Assembly (NCBI GenBank): GCA_937927675.1
Contig: CALBSG010000182.1
Coordinates: 1-32,627, forward strand
DNA length: 32,627 nt
Reading direction: 5' to 3'
Source of the DNA: an uncultured Paracoccaceae bacterium
GTDB lineage: Bacteria > Pseudomonadota > Alphaproteobacteria > Rhodobacterales > Rhodobacteraceae
Below are positions 22,083 through 30,674 of this stretch, one piece after another. Positions within the stretch are counted from its first letter, which is position 1. Each line of letters opens with the position of its first letter. The position numbers and the translations under genes were made by a program. The notes below the pieces were generated by a model that worked only from the letters and a program-made list of their open reading frames with translations, made no database searches and was not told where the DNA came from.

Positions 22083-22952
22083 ATGTTCGGAATCGTAGGC
22101 ATCGTCGTCATCCTCGTCATGGTCTTCGGCGGCTATACGATTCATGGCGGCAAGATGGGGCCGATCATCGAAGCCTTGCCCTTTGAGATGATCATGATCG
22201 GCGGGGCGGCCGTCGGTGCATTTCTGGTGTCCAATGATCTTGCGGCGGTCAAACACACCGTCAAGGATATGGGCAAGGTTTTCAAAGGTGTGAACTGGAA
22301 ACCCACGGACTATCGCGATCTTTTGTGCCTGCTGTTCGAACTGATCCGGATCGCACGGGCCAACCCCGTTGCGCTGGAAGAACACATCGAAAACCCGCAT
22401 GACTCGGCAATTTTCGGCAAGTATCCGAAAATCCAGCACAATCATGAACCGGTTGAACTGATCTGCGATACGATGCGGGCCGCATCAATGAACTATGATG
22501 ACCCGCATCAGGTCGAAGAAGTCGTGGACAAACGGCTAGAGGCGACGCTGACCCACGCCATGCATTCCTCCCATGCGTTGCAATCCATGGCCGATGCCTT
22601 GCCCGCGCTTGGCATCGTGGCTGCCGTGCTGGGTGTTATCAAAACCATGGGATCGCTGGATCAACCGCCAGAGATTCTTGGTCAGATGATCGGTTCGGCC
22701 TTGGTCGGAACGTTTCTCGGGGTTTTTCTCGCCTATGGCATCATGGGCCCCTTCGCCAGCCGCGTGAAAGGCGTGGTGGAGGAAGACGCCCATTTTTACC
22801 AACTCATCCGCGAAGTGCTGATCGCCAATCTTCATCGGCACCCCCCGAACATCTGCATCGAGGTGGGCCGGCAAAACACCCCCCACCATGTGCGCCCAAC
22901 CTTTGCCAACCTTGAAGAGGCCTTGCGCGGGCTAAAACAGGACGCCGCATGA
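22083..22952 (+). CDS. motA: Flagellar motor stator protein MotA
   Basis: The protein has 289 residues from the ATG at 22083, with AAGGACAAGG upstream. It has the MotA topology: two N-terminal membrane helices (about 1-18 and 32-50), a large cytosolic loop with charged residues facing the rotor (LIRIARANPVALEEHIENP), and two helices at about 178-196 and 205-226. These contain MADALPALGIVAAVLGVIKTMG and GTFLGVFLAYGIMGPFA. The length is typical of the alphaproteobacterial type. MotA with MotB conducts protons and turns the rotor. A lone TTAACC half-site lies in the preceding gap, without a partner at the proper distance. Its stop overlaps the next start by ATGA. Confidence 0.96.
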   Translation: MFGIVGIVVILVMVFGGYTIHGGKMGPIIEALPFEMIMIGGAAVGAFLVSNDLAAVKHTVKDMGKVFKGVNWKPTDYRDLLCLLFELIRIARANPVALEEHIENPHDSAIFGKYPKIQHNHEPVELICDTMRAASMNYDDPHQVEEVVDKRLEATLTHAMHSSHALQSMADALPALGIVAAVLGVIKTMGSLDQPPEILGQMIGSALVGTFLGVFLAYGIMGPFASRVKGVVEEDAHFYQLIREVLIANLHRHPPNICIEVGRQNTPHHVRPTFANLEEALRGLKQDAA

Positions 22953-25162
22953 TCCGGCTGGCGGTCGCCTTTCTCGTGATCCTGGCCATGCCAGCACTGG
23001 CCCAAACAGGCCGCGTCACCTCTGGGGAACATGACGGCTTTACCAGGGTTGTGATCGACTTTGGCAAGCCCGTAGACTGGCAATTTGGGCGCAGCGAAAG
23101 TGGCTATGAACTGCGCCAGCCCGACGCCCAGATGGCGTATGACCTGACCAGCGCCTTTGCGTTGATCGGAAAATCGCGTCTGGCCGCCCTTGACGCACCA
23201 CAGGGCACGGGCCGCGTCCAAATCGGGTTGGCTTGCGCCTGCCATGCGATCCCCTTTGAATTCAGGCCGGGGATCGTTGTGATCGATCTGAAAGATGGCC
23301 CTCCGCCCAAGAATTCCGTTTTTGAAGAATACCTTGAACAGCCGGCTGCAAGCGCGTCACCGAACACGCCCGAGACAAGCCCTGCTGAAAGCACGGCAAC
23401 CGCAGGCTTTGATTGGACCGACGACGCCTTGCAAAAGATCCGAGCGGCGGAAATCCAACCCAAAGTCGCAGCACCGTCGGCAGAGCGGCACCCCGAAACC
23501 GCCCTACTGCCCCTCGATCCAAGCCTGCAACCGCTTCGCGACACCTTGATGCGCCAACTGGCGCAGGGGGCGACGCAAGGTGTGGTTGAAATGGCCGATA
23601 TTCCCGCCGAAACCGATTTGCCGGTGACCGACTTCCCCAGCGCCCAAATTCGTATCGGCGAAGCGCGGAACAAGGCCACAGACAGGCTCGGCTCTCAGGA
23701 CCGGACGCTTGGCGCGACGGGCACCACCTGCACGCCGGGGGAACTGCTGGATCTTGCGTCTTGGGGCAGCGCTGAAAGTCCCGCCACAGATCAAATCGCT
23801 GAGTTGCGCCGCTCACTCAGCGGCGAATTTGATCGCGCCAAACCTGAAAGCGTGGAAAAGGCGGTCAAGCTTTACCTCTACCTTGGTTTCGGTGCCGAAG
23901 CGCGCCAATTGGCAGACGCCTTTGATCTGACATCAGAAAACGGTGCCGTCTGGCGTGCGCTGGGGTCGTTGCTGGATGACCAACCCGATCAGGAGCATGT
24001 CTTTTCGGGCCAGGCCGCCTGTGACGGGCCATCTGCACTGTGGTCATTTTTGGCCGATGACACGCTGGTCAAGGGTGACCCGGTGAACGAAGGCGCAATC
24101 CGGCTTGCATTCACAGCACTGCCTTTGCATCTGCGTGAGTTGCTGGGCCTGAAACTCTCGGAACGGTTTCTTGCAATCGGCAATGAAAATGCCGCTCGGG
24201 CGCTGAGCGACTCGATCAGTCGCGCCTCTGGGGCAGCCGGAAATGAGGCCAAGTTGATTGAGGCAGAGTTGAACCTGCACCTTGGCGACGCAGGTCTTGC
24301 CGAGGAACTGGCAGGCGAAGTGCTGCAAGACCCCGGCCAAGATCGCATGCAGGCCCTGATTGCCCAAGTGGAGGCCCGCGTTGCCCAGAAACGGCCCATC
24401 GCCGCAGACACGGTTATCGAACTTGAAGCCTTCCTCAGGGGAACCGAAGGCTCCGCGCAAGAAACGCAATTGCGTGAAATTCTGATGCTTGCTCAGGCCT
24501 CATCGGGCGATTTCAAAGCGGCGTTTCAGACCCTGCCCGAATTTCCCCGGCAGAGGGCAACACTTTGGGATCTGCTTGCAAACCTCGCAACCGACGAAGT
24601 GTTTCTGACCCATTCCGTTCTGGGCGCTGAAACGGCACCACCACAAATCCCGGATGAGATTGCCGCGGCCCTTGCCCGGCGGCTGGCGGGATTGGGGCTT
24701 GGGACGCCTGCAAAACAATGGCTGAACACTGTGGAATCGCCGGACCCACGGCTTGTCGCAGAAATAGCCCTGCTGACCCGCGATGCCCCAGCAGTATTGA
24801 AAAATCTGCCCGCGACAGATGACGACACCACCTTTGCCATGCGGCTTCAGGCGCTTGAAGCGTTGGGTGATTTTCCTTTGCAGGCGGATCTGACTGCAAA
24901 GGCAGGCGATTTGGCCGCCGCATCCATAGCGCTTGCGAAAGCGGGCGATTGGCAGGGTCTGGCCAAAGCAGAATCAAGCCCGTGGCAGGCGGTTGCCGCA
25001 GAAGTAGCTCCGGTTCGGCCGCCCGACAACGAAAACCCAGACCCCCAGAAAACTGGCGCTCTTGGCCAAGGACATGCGCTTGTGGAGGCGGGCGAAAGAA
25101 CACGCACCTCCATTTCAGCGCTATTGGCAGCCGTGCCGCGCCCGGAAACAAAAGGTCCGTAA
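22949..25162 (+). CDS. Large periplasmic AMIN-like, helical-repeat protein of the motor operon
   Basis: The protein has 737 residues and overlaps motA by 4 bp. A Sec signal peptide (about 1-18, ALA) precedes a beta-rich segment (about 20-115: DGFTRVVIDFGKPVDWQF, RVQIGLACACHA, FEFRPGIVVIDLKDG) that resembles an AMIN domain, a cell-envelope targeting fold. A low-complexity Pro/Ala/Glu linker and a long Ala/Leu-rich helical part (about 255-700) with TPR-like spacing follow. The C-terminus is Pro/Asn-rich. I recognise no named family. Tight coupling to motA and proximity to a MotE-like gene suggest a periplasmic partner of the stator, in the manner of rhizobial MotC, but no direct similarity to MotC is claimed. 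Confidence 0.8.
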   Translation: MIRLAVAFLVILAMPALAQTGRVTSGEHDGFTRVVIDFGKPVDWQFGRSESGYELRQPDAQMAYDLTSAFALIGKSRLAALDAPQGTGRVQIGLACACHAIPFEFRPGIVVIDLKDGPPPKNSVFEEYLEQPAASASPNTPETSPAESTATAGFDWTDDALQKIRAAEIQPKVAAPSAERHPETALLPLDPSLQPLRDTLMRQLAQGATQGVVEMADIPAETDLPVTDFPSAQIRIGEARNKATDRLGSQDRTLGATGTTCTPGELLDLASWGSAESPATDQIAELRRSLSGEFDRAKPESVEKAVKLYLYLGFGAEARQLADAFDLTSENGAVWRALGSLLDDQPDQEHVFSGQAACDGPSALWSFLADDTLVKGDPVNEGAIRLAFTALPLHLRELLGLKLSERFLAIGNENAARALSDSISRASGAAGNEAKLIEAELNLHLGDAGLAEELAGEVLQDPGQDRMQALIAQVEARVAQKRPIAADTVIELEAFLRGTEGSAQETQLREILMLAQASSGDFKAAFQTLPEFPRQRATLWDLLANLATDEVFLTHSVLGAETAPPQIPDEIAAALARRLAGLGLGTPAKQWLNTVESPDPRLVAEIALLTRDAPAVLKNLPATDDDTTFAMRLQALEALGDFPLQADLTAKAGDLAAASIALAKAGDWQGLAKAESSPWQAVAAEVAPVRPPDNENPDPQKTGALGQGHALVEAGERTRTSISALLAAVPRPETKGP

Positions 25163-25200
25163 CCGTTTGGTAAGCAAAGCAGCTTAGCCTTCTTCAAACA

Positions 25201-25215
25201 GGCAGAGAATCTGCC
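25201..25215. other. Small perfect hairpin before the transglycosylase gene
   Basis: GGCAGA-GAA-TCTGCC forms a 6-bp stem in the 70-bp gap between the 737-aa gene and the transglycosylase gene, 17 bases before the latter's ATG. There is no T run, so it is a possible leader hairpin rather than a terminator. Confidence 0.35.
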
Positions 25216-25232
25216 ACATTGGGAAGAATTTC

Positions 25233-25904
25233 ATGACGTTTCGGCTTTTTTCGCCCATGGTAATGCTTATGCCGCAAATGGTGCTGGCGTCAGGTGTGGG
25301 GCAAAGCTGCGACAGCGCTGCGTTGCGCGCGGCCGAGGCCTACGGCGTTCCACCGCAGATCATGCTGGCAATCACCCGGGTCGAAAGCGGCAAACCTCAA
25401 GGCGATGCGTTGCAACCCTGGCCATGGGCCGTCAATCTGCAAGGTGAAGGGCATTGGTTTGACACCGTGGATGATGCCGCGGCCTTTGCGCAGAACGCTG
25501 TAGATTCCGGTGTGACGAATCTTGATATCGGATGTTTTCAGCTAAACTGGCGCTGGCACGGCGACAAATTCAGTTCGATCGACGAGATGTTTGATCCGAC
25601 AAACAACGCCGATCACGCCGCCCGCTTTCTGGTGGAAAATCATCAAAGAACCGGCAATTGGATCGACGCGGTCGCCGCCTATCATTCGGCAAGCCCCGAT
25701 TTGGCGGAAATCTATATCCAAAAAATCGAAGGGGTCCTGCAAGAGTTTGCCGACGCGGGGCAATTGCCCGACCAACCGCCGGAAGAACCGATCCGCGTGG
25801 CGGTCAACACCTATCCTCTGCTGATGCCGGGGGTCTCAGGGGGGCTTGCCTCATTGGTTCCCACACAAAGTGGCGGCCAACCTCTGTTTTTGGCGGGACC
25901 CTGA
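25233..25904 (+). CDS. Flagellar-locus lytic transglycosylase (SltF-like)
   Basis: The protein has 223 residues, ATG at 25233, GGGAAGAA upstream. A signal peptide (about 1-20) is followed by an SLT domain: AAEAYGVPPQIMLAITRVESG with catalytic Glu51, IGCFQLNWRWHG around residue 100, and DAVAAYHSA near 150. The C-terminal 50 residues, rich in Pro and Gly, are outside the domain. Such enzymes cleave the glycan strands of peptidoglycan to 1,6-anhydro products and let the rod pass. In R. sphaeroides a dedicated enzyme, SltF, does this. The position directly before flhA supports a flagellar role. The tail could be the part that binds rod proteins, which is inference. Confidence 0.88.
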   Translation: MTFRLFSPMVMLMPQMVLASGVGQSCDSAALRAAEAYGVPPQIMLAITRVESGKPQGDALQPWPWAVNLQGEGHWFDTVDDAAAFAQNAVDSGVTNLDIGCFQLNWRWHGDKFSSIDEMFDPTNNADHAARFLVENHQRTGNWIDAVAAYHSASPDLAEIYIQKIEGVLQEFADAGQLPDQPPEEPIRVAVNTYPLLMPGVSGGLASLVPTQSGGQPLFLAGP

Positions 25905-27983
25905 ATGCAAAGCATCGCGGTTACGGGCCCGTCGCGGTTTTTCCAACCCACCATCCTGCTGGCCTTGGCGCTGATGGCCGTCATTGTCATGATGGTTTTG
26001 CCGGTGCCCGCCTTCGTTCTGGACATCGGCCTCGCGGTTTCCTTCGCACTGGCGATCCTGATGCTGACGGTTTCGCTGTTCATTGAAAGGCCGCTGGATT
26101 TTTCGGCGTTTCCGACCATCCTGCTGGCCAGTCTCATGCTGCGCCTGTCGCTGAACGTGTCTTCAACCAAGCTGATCATCGGGCAAGGCCACACCGGCAC
26201 GGATGCGGCAGGCCATGTGATTGAAGGTTTTGCCAATTTCATCATGGGCGGCAACCTCTTGCTTGGGGTGGTGATATTTTGCGTCCTGCTGATCGTGAAT
26301 TTTGTTGTCATCACCAAGGGCGCGGGCCGGATGGCCGAGGTTGGCGCGCGTTTCGCCTTGGACGGCATGCCCGGCAAACAGCTGGCGATTGACGCGGATA
26401 TGTCCGCCGGGGCGATCACCCATGCCGAGGCGAAACTGCGCCGAGAAAAGGAACTGGCGGAGACGAATTTCTTTGGCTCGCTCGACGGCGCCTCCAAATT
26501 CGTCAAAGGGGACGCCGTCGCAGGCTTGCTCATTACGGGTTTGAACATCGTCATGGGTCTGGTGATGGGGGTGGCGGTCCATGGCATGCCATTCTCGCAA
26601 GCCTTTGAAACCTACTCCATTCTCACCGTTGGCGACGGTCTGGTTGCGCAAATTCCGGCGGTTATCATTTCGGTTGCGGCCGCACTTTTGCTGTCCCGGG
26701 GCGGCGCCACCGGGGCCGCCGACGTCTCTTTCTTTGCGCAACTTGGGCGCTATCCGGGTGCTTTGGGCACGGTTGCACTGCTTATGGCCCTGTTTGCGGT
26801 GGTGCCGGGAATGCCGTTTTTGCCCTTCATGTTGGGCGCGGCCGCTTTGGGGTATCAGGCTTGGCGTGCCTCAAAATCCCCGCCACCCGCCGAGGTGACG
26901 CCTGACGAACCGGCCCAGGCGAAAGCAAAACCTCTTGGCGACATGTTGGATTTTGACGAGGTGCATATCGAATTTGCGCCCAATCTTGTCGCCATGGCGC
27001 TTGATCCCGCCACGGGTCTGGAAGCTCGCATTGCCAATATGCGCAGCCATGTTGCCGGCAGTTATGGCCTGATCCTGCCCGAAATCCGGCTGACGGATGA
27101 GGCTGGCCTGCCCCCGTCAACCTATCGCATCCGCCTGCAAGGGGTGGAACGCGTGCGCGACAGGCTGCTACCGGATCGTGTGTTGGTGCTGCTGGCTGAC
27201 GACACCTCGGCACCAGATGGAATTGATGTGCGCGAGCCAGTCTATGGGGCCCCTGCCCGTTGGATCCGGCCCGACGATCAAGAGGAGGCCGCCTTGCAGG
27301 GCCTAACCGTGGTTTCCCCCCCAGAGGTTCTGGCCACTCACCTTCTGGAGGTCATTCGCGGTAATCTTTCACGGCTTTTGTCGCTGCGCGGCCTGCGCCG
27401 TTTGTTGGATGAGTTTGTCACGCTCAGCGACACGCAGCGGTCAGAAGCCAACAAACGCCTCTTGGATGAGTTGATCCCGGACAAGGTGCCGATGGACCTT
27501 TTGCTGCAAGTGCTGCGGCTTTTGCTGGACGAGCGGGTATCGATCCGCAATCTGCCCCTGATCCTTGAGGCGATTTCCGAGGCGCGCGGGTTGGGTCAGC
27601 CAGAGCTGATCTGCGAACATGTGCGCCAACGCCTTGGCTTCCAACTCGTTGCTGAACTGAAACGCGACGATGGAACCATTCCGCTGATCCAGCTGGCGCC
27701 GGAATGGGAAAAGACCTTTGCCCAATATCAGATTGATGGCGAACGGGCCTCGCAAAACATCGCCTTGCCGCCTGAACAGTTCAGCCGTCTGGCCAATGGC
27801 CTTGCCGAACGGTTCAACCGCGCGGCGGAAAATGGCACCTCACCTGCCCTGGTCACCTCGACCCAAAGACGCAGATTTCTCAGAACGGTGCTGGCCGCCA
27901 AGGGGCTGGCTGCCTCGGTCCTGTCCTACGAAGAAATCGGGCTGGAGGCCCGACCCGCGATGGTCGGCATGGTGCCGCCATGA
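25905..27983 (+). CDS. flhA: Flagellar type III export protein FlhA
   Basis: The protein has 692 residues. The ATG follows the transglycosylase TGA without a gap. Its N-terminal half has eight predicted membrane helices and the signature region RLSLNVSSTKLIIGQGHTG...VIEGFANFIMGGNLLLGVVIFCVLLIVNFVVITKGAGRMAEVGARFALDGMPGKQ. The cytoplasmic half (about 335-692) carries the four-subdomain structure, with TYRIRLQGVERVRDRLLPDRVLVL and DLLLQVLRLLLDERVSIRNLPLILEAI. FlhA forms the nonameric export ring that receives substrates and chaperones. Length and motifs are complete. It is coupled to fliR by an ATGA overlap. Confidence 0.97.
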   Translation: MQSIAVTGPSRFFQPTILLALALMAVIVMMVLPVPAFVLDIGLAVSFALAILMLTVSLFIERPLDFSAFPTILLASLMLRLSLNVSSTKLIIGQGHTGTDAAGHVIEGFANFIMGGNLLLGVVIFCVLLIVNFVVITKGAGRMAEVGARFALDGMPGKQLAIDADMSAGAITHAEAKLRREKELAETNFFGSLDGASKFVKGDAVAGLLITGLNIVMGLVMGVAVHGMPFSQAFETYSILTVGDGLVAQIPAVIISVAAALLLSRGGATGAADVSFFAQLGRYPGALGTVALLMALFAVVPGMPFLPFMLGAAALGYQAWRASKSPPPAEVTPDEPAQAKAKPLGDMLDFDEVHIEFAPNLVAMALDPATGLEARIANMRSHVAGSYGLILPEIRLTDEAGLPPSTYRIRLQGVERVRDRLLPDRVLVLLADDTSAPDGIDVREPVYGAPARWIRPDDQEEAALQGLTVVSPPEVLATHLLEVIRGNLSRLLSLRGLRRLLDEFVTLSDTQRSEANKRLLDELIPDKVPMDLLLQVLRLLLDERVSIRNLPLILEAISEARGLGQPELICEHVRQRLGFQLVAELKRDDGTIPLIQLAPEWEKTFAQYQIDGERASQNIALPPEQFSRLANGLAERFNRAAENGTSPALVTSTQRRRFLRTVLAAKGLAASVLSYEEIGLEARPAMVGMVPP

Positions 27984-28753
27984 CGTTGAATCTGGCGGGT
28001 TTGTCAGATCTCTTGGGCCTTGGGCAATCGGTTGCGCTGTCGGCCCTGCTTGTGTTTTTGCGGGTTGGGGCCGCAATGGCGCTGTTGCCTGCCTTTGGCG
28101 AGCAATCCATCCCGCAACGGCTGCGTCTGGTGCTGGCCTTGGCCTTCAGCGCTGTTGTCTTGCCGGCGGCGGCCCCGATGATGCCCAGCGATCCGGGCCT
28201 TTTGGCAGCCCTCGGCGAAATTATAGCCGGTCTCGCCTTGGGGGCCGTGCTGCGCCTTTTTGTTTTGGTGCTTCAGATCGCTGGGGTGATGATCGCGCAG
28301 GCCACCTCACTGTCGCAGATTGCCGGGGGGGCGGCGCCAGAACCCCTGCCTGCGGTTGGTCATCTGTTGACCGCGGCAGGGCTTGCACTTGCGGTGATGG
28401 CCGGGCTGCATGTGCGGCTGGCCGAACTTTTGATCTTTTCCTATCAGGTCATGCCCGCAGCCGGCCTCCCCCCTGCGGCAGAGTTTGCCGATTGGGGCAT
28501 CGGGCAAATTGCGCAGGCTTTCGGGTTGGCTTTTTCCCTTGCCGCCCCCTTCACCATCGCGGCGATGATGTACAATCTGGCTCTCGGCGCGATCAACCGG
28601 GCGATGCCTGCGCTGATGGTGTCGTTCATCGGCGCACCGGCCCTATCGGCCGCCGCGCTGATGTTGCTGACCGTGCTGACGCCCCTTCTGCTGGCGGTCT
28701 GGTCCGGCGCCTTGACGTCCTTCCTTGATGCCCCATTCGAGGCGCCGCAATGA
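27980..28753 (+). CDS. fliR: Flagellar type III export protein FliR
   Basis: The protein has 257 residues, overlapping flhA and flhB by 4 bp each. It is almost entirely hydrophobic with about six membrane helices and FliR features: VFLRVGAAMALLPAFGEQSIPQRLRLVLALAFS near the start, AGVMIAQATSLSQ in the middle, and FTIAAMMYNLALGAINRAMPALMVSFIGAPA in the last third. FliR caps the FliP-FliQ pore in the inner membrane. The order flhA-fliR-flhB is common in this family of bacteria. Confidence 0.95.
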   Translation: MTLNLAGLSDLLGLGQSVALSALLVFLRVGAAMALLPAFGEQSIPQRLRLVLALAFSAVVLPAAAPMMPSDPGLLAALGEIIAGLALGAVLRLFVLVLQIAGVMIAQATSLSQIAGGAAPEPLPAVGHLLTAAGLALAVMAGLHVRLAELLIFSYQVMPAAGLPPAAEFADWGIGQIAQAFGLAFSLAAPFTIAAMMYNLALGAINRAMPALMVSFIGAPALSAAALMLLTVLTPLLLAVWSGALTSFLDAPFEAPQ

Positions 28754-29829
28754 GCGAGGAAGAGGATGACGACAAGACATTCGATCCCAGCCAGCGCAAA
28801 CTGGACGAGGCGCGCAAGCGTGGCGAAATTGCCCGCGCGCCCGATGTCAACGCCGCTGCAGCCTACGCAGGTCTGCTATTGGCCGCCCTGCTGGCGGGAC
28901 AGTATGTTCTGCTACAGATTGGTGCGATTGGTCAGTCAATCCTCGATCAGGCCGATCCACTTTCCCTGACAATTGCGCAAGGCGGGCAGGCGGGGCTGGG
29001 ACCAATCATCAAAGCCGTGGGTGTGGCGATCTTGCCCTTCTTTGGCTTGCCTTTTGTGGCGGTGGCGCTGGCGCTGCTCGCCCAGCGCGCCGTGATCTTT
29101 GCGCCTGACAAACTGGCGCCCCGCCTCTCTCGTCTGTCACCGATCGCGGCCGCAAAGCAGAAATTCGGCCTCGAGGGTCTGTTCGAATTTGGCAAAAGCA
29201 CCGTCAAGATGCTTGCCGTCGGCCTTTTGTTGACACTGCATCTGTCTTGGCGCGCGGATGAGATCGCGGGCAGCCTGTATCTGTCGGCGAACGCGGCAAT
29301 CGCCTTGATGCTGAAACTGATGGTCGAATTCCTGTCGCTTATCTTGCTCTTGGCCACTGTCATCGGCCTTGCAGATTATTTCTGGCAGCGCTTCCAGCAT
29401 CTGAAACGCAATCGGATGTCGCGCCAAGAGATGACGGATGAACACAAGGATAGCGAAGGTGATCCGCATGCAAAGGCCGCGCGGCGGCAAAAGGGGCAGG
29501 AAATTGCCCTGAACCGGATGCTGCAAGATGTGGCCAAAGCAGATGTGGTGATCGTGAACCCGACGCACTACGCCGTCGCCCTGCGATGGAAGCGTAGCGA
29601 CCGCAACGCCCCGGTCTGCGTTGCAAAAGGCGTTGACGAAATTGCGGCACGAATCCGTGAAAAGGCCGCCATCGCGGGCGTGCCCTTGCACTCTGATCCG
29701 CCAACCGCCCGCGCCATCTATGCCGCCGTCGACATCGGCGATCCGATCCGGCCGGAACATTACAAACCCGTGGCGGCCGCCATCCGCTTTGCCGAGGCTT
29801 TGAAGAAGCGCCGGAAGGGTCGGGAATGA
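28750..29829 (+). CDS. flhB: Flagellar type III export switch protein FlhB
   Basis: The protein has 359 residues, start overlapping fliR by ATGA. The family head DDKTFDPSQRKLDEARKRGEIARAPDVN is followed by four membrane helices (to about residue 210). The cytosolic domain holds the RMSRQEMTDEHKDSEGDPHAKAARRQKGQE linker and the autocleavage motif NPTH at 270-273 (VIVNPTHYAVALRW). FlhB cleaves itself between Asn and Pro when the machine changes from rod/hook to filament export. All residues needed for this are visible. The last base pairs overlap the next small gene. Confidence 0.96.
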   Translation: MSEEEDDDKTFDPSQRKLDEARKRGEIARAPDVNAAAAYAGLLLAALLAGQYVLLQIGAIGQSILDQADPLSLTIAQGGQAGLGPIIKAVGVAILPFFGLPFVAVALALLAQRAVIFAPDKLAPRLSRLSPIAAAKQKFGLEGLFEFGKSTVKMLAVGLLLTLHLSWRADEIAGSLYLSANAAIALMLKLMVEFLSLILLLATVIGLADYFWQRFQHLKRNRMSRQEMTDEHKDSEGDPHAKAARRQKGQEIALNRMLQDVAKADVVIVNPTHYAVALRWKRSDRNAPVCVAKGVDEIAARIREKAAIAGVPLHSDPPTARAIYAAVDIGDPIRPEHYKPVAAAIRFAEALKKRRKGRE

Positions 29830-30170
29830 AACGGCAAGACTTACAAAAGCTGCAAGATCTGACCGGGCTGATGCTGGACCACCAGCTTGAACAGCTGCGC
29901 CGCGCCGCCGAGGCCAAGGCCCAATCCGAGGCGGCCCTGGCGCGGTTGGCCACACCCGTCGCCCCGGCCGATGAGGGGTTGGAAGGCGCATCCGCCGCGC
30001 TTGCAGGGCTGGCCTATCAACGCTGGGCAGATGCCCGCCGTGGCGAAATCAACCAAACATTGGCCCGTCAGACCCATCATTGGATGGACGCCCGCGACGC
30101 AGCGCAGAGGGCTTTTGGCAAGGCAGACGCGCTGCGTCGCCTCGTAGAGAAACAGGGGAAACCCCGCTGA
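29826..30170 (+). CDS. Small helical protein at end of flagellar operon, possibly FliJ-like
   Basis: The protein has 114 residues, coupled to flhB by ATGA. It is predicted to be mainly alpha-helical, with heptad-like N-terminal (LQKLQDLTGLMLDHQLEQLRRAAEAKAQSEAALARL) and C-terminal (ARDAAQRAFGKADALRRLVEKQ) helices around a short linker. It has no signal peptide or membrane segment, so it is cytosolic. The size and two-helix shape resemble FliJ and other export-apparatus coiled-coil proteins, but sequence identity to FliJ cannot be claimed. Its TGA directly abuts the TGA of the converging FliL-like gene. Confidence 0.78.
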   Translation: MKRQDLQKLQDLTGLMLDHQLEQLRRAAEAKAQSEAALARLATPVAPADEGLEGASAALAGLAYQRWADARRGEINQTLARQTHHWMDARDAAQRAFGKADALRRLVEKQGKPR

Positions 30171-30668
30171 TCAGCTGTCCTGTCGCGCGATGTCGCTGAT
30201 GAGAACGTCCTTGACCATCTCTCCCATCACGCCGGTTGCGGATTCGAGCAAGGCCTTGCGCAACAGGACAAGATTGGAACCATCGGTGAAGGATCCTTGG
30301 AACCCCCCGGCGTTTGCGTGGTCAAACAGCACTTGCAGGAACACATCGCGCAGCTTTGGCTCGCGGGCGTAGATATCTTGGCTCTTGCCCGGCTCAATCT
30401 CTAGGCTGAGCGACAGGATCACCATGGAAATCACCTTGCCGCCATCCATGACCGGCACGACAAACTGATTGTTCAGTTTGACGTATTCCGGCAGCACCTC
30501 AGACCCCGCCTCGGCATGGTCGTCAGCTTTCTGATCGGCGGCGCCATGCTCTGCGGCCTCACCTTCGGCCGCAACCGGCTCGGGCGCAGGTCGCAGGAAG
30601 AAACCCGCACCTGCACCAATGCCCAATCCCACAAGGGCAAGAAGAAAGGGAAGGATTTTACGGATCAT
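30171..30668 (-). CDS. Second FliL-family flagellar basal body-associated protein
   Basis: The protein has 165 residues from the ATG at 30668-30666; its ribosome site GAGGG lies inside the end of flgH. One membrane helix (about 5-25) is followed by an acidic His/Ala-rich linker. A periplasmic domain (about 58-165) carries LPEYVKLNNQFVVPVMDGGKVISMVILSLSLEIEPG and ends in LLRKALLESATGVMGEMVKDVLISDIARQ, a FliL-like strand-helix layout. It differs strongly from the FliL at 20575, so it is a paralogue or distant relative rather than a recent duplicate. It follows flgH by 6 bases in the flgG-A-H unit. Confidence 0.85.
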   Translation of the reverse strand: MIRKILPFLLALVGLGIGAGAGFFLRPAPEPVAAEGEAAEHGAADQKADDHAEAGSEVLPEYVKLNNQFVVPVMDGGKVISMVILSLSLEIEPGKSQDIYAREPKLRDVFLQVLFDHANAGGFQGSFTDGSNLVLLRKALLESATGVMGEMVKDVLISDIARQDS

Positions 30669-30674
30669 GGGCCC

